From: Lentzea sp. NBRC 105346
Lineage (GTDB): Bacteria; Actinomycetota; Actinomycetes; Mycobacteriales; Pseudonocardiaceae
Length of the DNA: 64,000 nt
Reading direction: 5' to 3'
NCBI RefSeq assembly: GCF_030269605.1
Contig: NZ_BSTQ01000006.1
Span: forward strand, 62,001-126,000
Below the pieces are notes generated by a model that was not told the DNA's origin, searched no databases, and saw only the letters and a list, made by a program, of their open reading frames with translations. The number at the start of each line of letters is the position of its first letter. The stretch's first letter is position 1. Of this stretch, positions 63,031 through 64,000 are shown in pieces. Both the position numbers and the translations under genes were made by a program.

Positions 63031-63130
63031 GATTGAGACTGATCATGATGTCATCGCTGTGAGACGCGGTCTGAACCCGCAGGCCAAACAAGATCCACAT
63101 GTCACGCGCGGCGAGAACCTACAAGTGCTC
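63031..63130 (+). repeat. Dispersed repeat, left-half type, copy 2
   Basis: Aligns with 59992-60092 over about 100 bases at roughly three-quarters identity, including TTGAGACTGATC, GTGAGAC, CCGCAGG and ACATGTCA. No palindromic right half follows, so it is an incomplete copy. Confidence 0.55.
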
Positions 63131-63388
63131 ACCGAACGTGTTGTTGATCTACTAGTCAGCCACTCGATGTGGTGACACCGGTTCGTACTAAGTAGAAATA
63201 CGCTGCGCTGGGTACCCCGTTTGGCGTAGCGTCGGCAACCCTGACACTGGCCAAACCGAACGGTTGATGTCGACCGAGATAATGCGCCCTCTGGTTGGAA
63301 GGAGGCGATGAGACTTCGATTCCGGCTCGTCTAGTGCTGCGGGGGCGGGGTGCAGACGGGGCGAAAAGAATGAGCGGGGAGTGTGTTC

Positions 63389-63811
63389 ATGGTAACGGGG
63401 GAAGCTAGGTTTCTGCAGCGGTCGCGGGATCTCCGCCACCTGCTGAATGGGGAGTGGATCGCGCACATCTTGGTGGCGTTGAGTGCCGGTCCACTGCATT
63501 ACACCGAGCTGTACGCCGCCATCCAGGAAATGACCACGTTCGATCCCTGGACAGGAACCGAGCGGAGGATCCAAAGCCGGGCGTTGGGGCGTACCTTGCG
63601 GCGGATGGAGACCGCGGGCCTAGTGGACCGGTTCGAGGAACGGACGTTTCCGCGGTCGGTGGTGTACTCGCTAACTCCGGCTGCCGCGGACCTGCTGGCT
63701 CGGTCGCAGACACTCGTCGACTGGGCGGAAGAGAATCTCGACCTGATCGAGCGCCTGCAAAAGGCGCAAGCGGACGACGAGCAGTCGCAGGACGACGAGC
63801 AGCCAGACTGA
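63389..63811 (+). CDS. HxlR-type winged-helix regulator
   Basis: A 140-residue protein with a winged HTH of the HxlR group: RDLRHLLNGEWIAHILVALS, GPLHYTELYAAIQEMT, then SRALGRTLRRMETAGLVDRF and the wing VVYSLTPAAADLLARS. GGGGAG lies 7 bases before ATG 63389; GTG 63383 is close by. The C-terminus is acidic (ADDEQSQDDEQPD). Such regulators often sense redox or small molecules; no target operon is visible in the window. Confidence 0.8.
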   Translation: MVTGEARFLQRSRDLRHLLNGEWIAHILVALSAGPLHYTELYAAIQEMTTFDPWTGTERRIQSRALGRTLRRMETAGLVDRFEERTFPRSVVYSLTPAAADLLARSQTLVDWAEENLDLIERLQKAQADDEQSQDDEQPD

Positions 63812-63834
63812 GGCACGGCTGCGGCCCAGGTCGG

Positions 63835-64000
63835 TCAGCTGGCCGCGGCGTTGTCAGGAGAGACCGTCCGCCGAGTACCGCCTCGGCGTTGGAGGAAGTC
63901 GGCGAGGTGGAGCGTGTCGGCGCTGGGGCATTGGTCGATCTCGCCGAGCGTAGTGGTCAGCAGCGCGAGAGTGCGCGGTATGGCCTCGTACTGGCCGAGG
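63835..64000 (-). CDS. Partial hypothetical protein, cut by the right edge
   Basis: The last 54 codons of a leftward gene. The visible end reads LGQYEAIPRTLALLTTTLGE then IDQCPSADTLHLADFLQRRG and a polar tail. It recalls short actinobacterial hypothetical proteins with an ALALLTTTLGEL motif, often encoded in clusters with regulators; the identification is tentative. Confidence 0.5.
   Translation of the reverse strand, partial: LGQYEAIPRTLALLTTTLGEIDQCPSADTLHLADFLQRRGGTRRTVSPDNAAAS

Larger units (their letters stand above)
62503..63388. other. Intergenic region with gene debris and a repeat
   Basis: Apart from the LysR-type fragment (62691-62958) and the repeat copy at 63031-63130, no gene is seen. 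Both suggest past insertions or deletions. Confidence 0.45.

Noticed and set aside
22441..64000. A second copy of the tRNA-Ala 3' end marking the ICE right boundary
   Set aside because: Reading the rest of the window I did not notice a matching segment, so no right end is claimed.

Overview
The window reads as chromosome of a high-GC actinomycete, probably a Pseudonocardiaceae-type bacterium. This rests on GC-rich codon third positions, frequent GTG starts, many 4-base stop/start overlaps, and the kinds of genes present; the genus cannot be fixed from this sequence. No rRNA or CRISPR array was seen. One tRNA gene (Ala, anticodon GGC) marks the junction between ordinary chromosome and a large integrated element.

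Layout. (1) 1-7,265 is accessory DNA. It starts with a leftward operon with two resolvase-fold proteins whose active sites look decayed, followed by an XRE/TPR-type regulator coupled to a 2H phosphoesterase. Next is a clearly lower-GC island (about 3,430-6,450) with a membrane-anchored protein and a CHAP-domain secreted protein that resemble proteins of Saccharibacteria (the TM7 epibionts of actinobacteria). A recombinase-tail-like HTH protein and a hairpin-rich spacer follow. (2) 7,266-22,300 is housekeeping or secondary-metabolism chromosome: an amino-acid permease, GNAT and N-succinylamino-acid racemase-like operon; an HD protein and macrolide-type glycosyltransferase; a cholesterol-oxidase-like GMC oxidoreductase coupled to the helicase HrpB; a GT2 glycosyltransferase and GNAT; an OafA-type acyltransferase; an MFS exporter; and a DsbA-like protein. 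(3) tRNA-Ala (22,368-22,440) is abutted by a large serine recombinase whose last codons run into the tRNA, and then by an integrative and conjugative element (ICE). Its right end was not recognised inside the window.

The ICE has three blocks. A leftward block (24,254-30,081) carries recombinase-related proteins, two methyltransferase-like proteins, a VUT/YhhQ-type queuosine-precursor transporter and a DpdA-like (TGT-fold) enzyme. That combination suggests insertion of a 7-deazaguanine base into DNA. A rightward block (30,633-43,360) is a VirB/VirD4-type conjugation system: sigma-like regulator, VirB2-like pilin, VirB6-like membrane protein, PrgI/VirB3-like protein, VirB4 ATPase, VirD4-like coupling protein, replication-relaxation protein, and a lytic transglycosylase plus NlpC/P60 hydrolase. 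The two blocks are read divergently from copies of the same 64-base element placed about 30 bases before each first start codon, so they are probably switched on together. A long leftward block of accessory genes (58,468-44,249) holds DprA-like, YgjP-like metallopeptidase, two PP-loop (PAPS-reductase-like) proteins and many small unknowns.

(4) 58,469-64,000 is repeat-rich and degraded, with dispersed palindromic repeats, a membrane protein, a PIN-domain protein next to a HEPN-like remnant, a frameshifted LysR-type HTH fragment, an HxlR-type regulator and a gene cut by the right edge. Functions are inferred from remembered family motifs, since no database search was possible.
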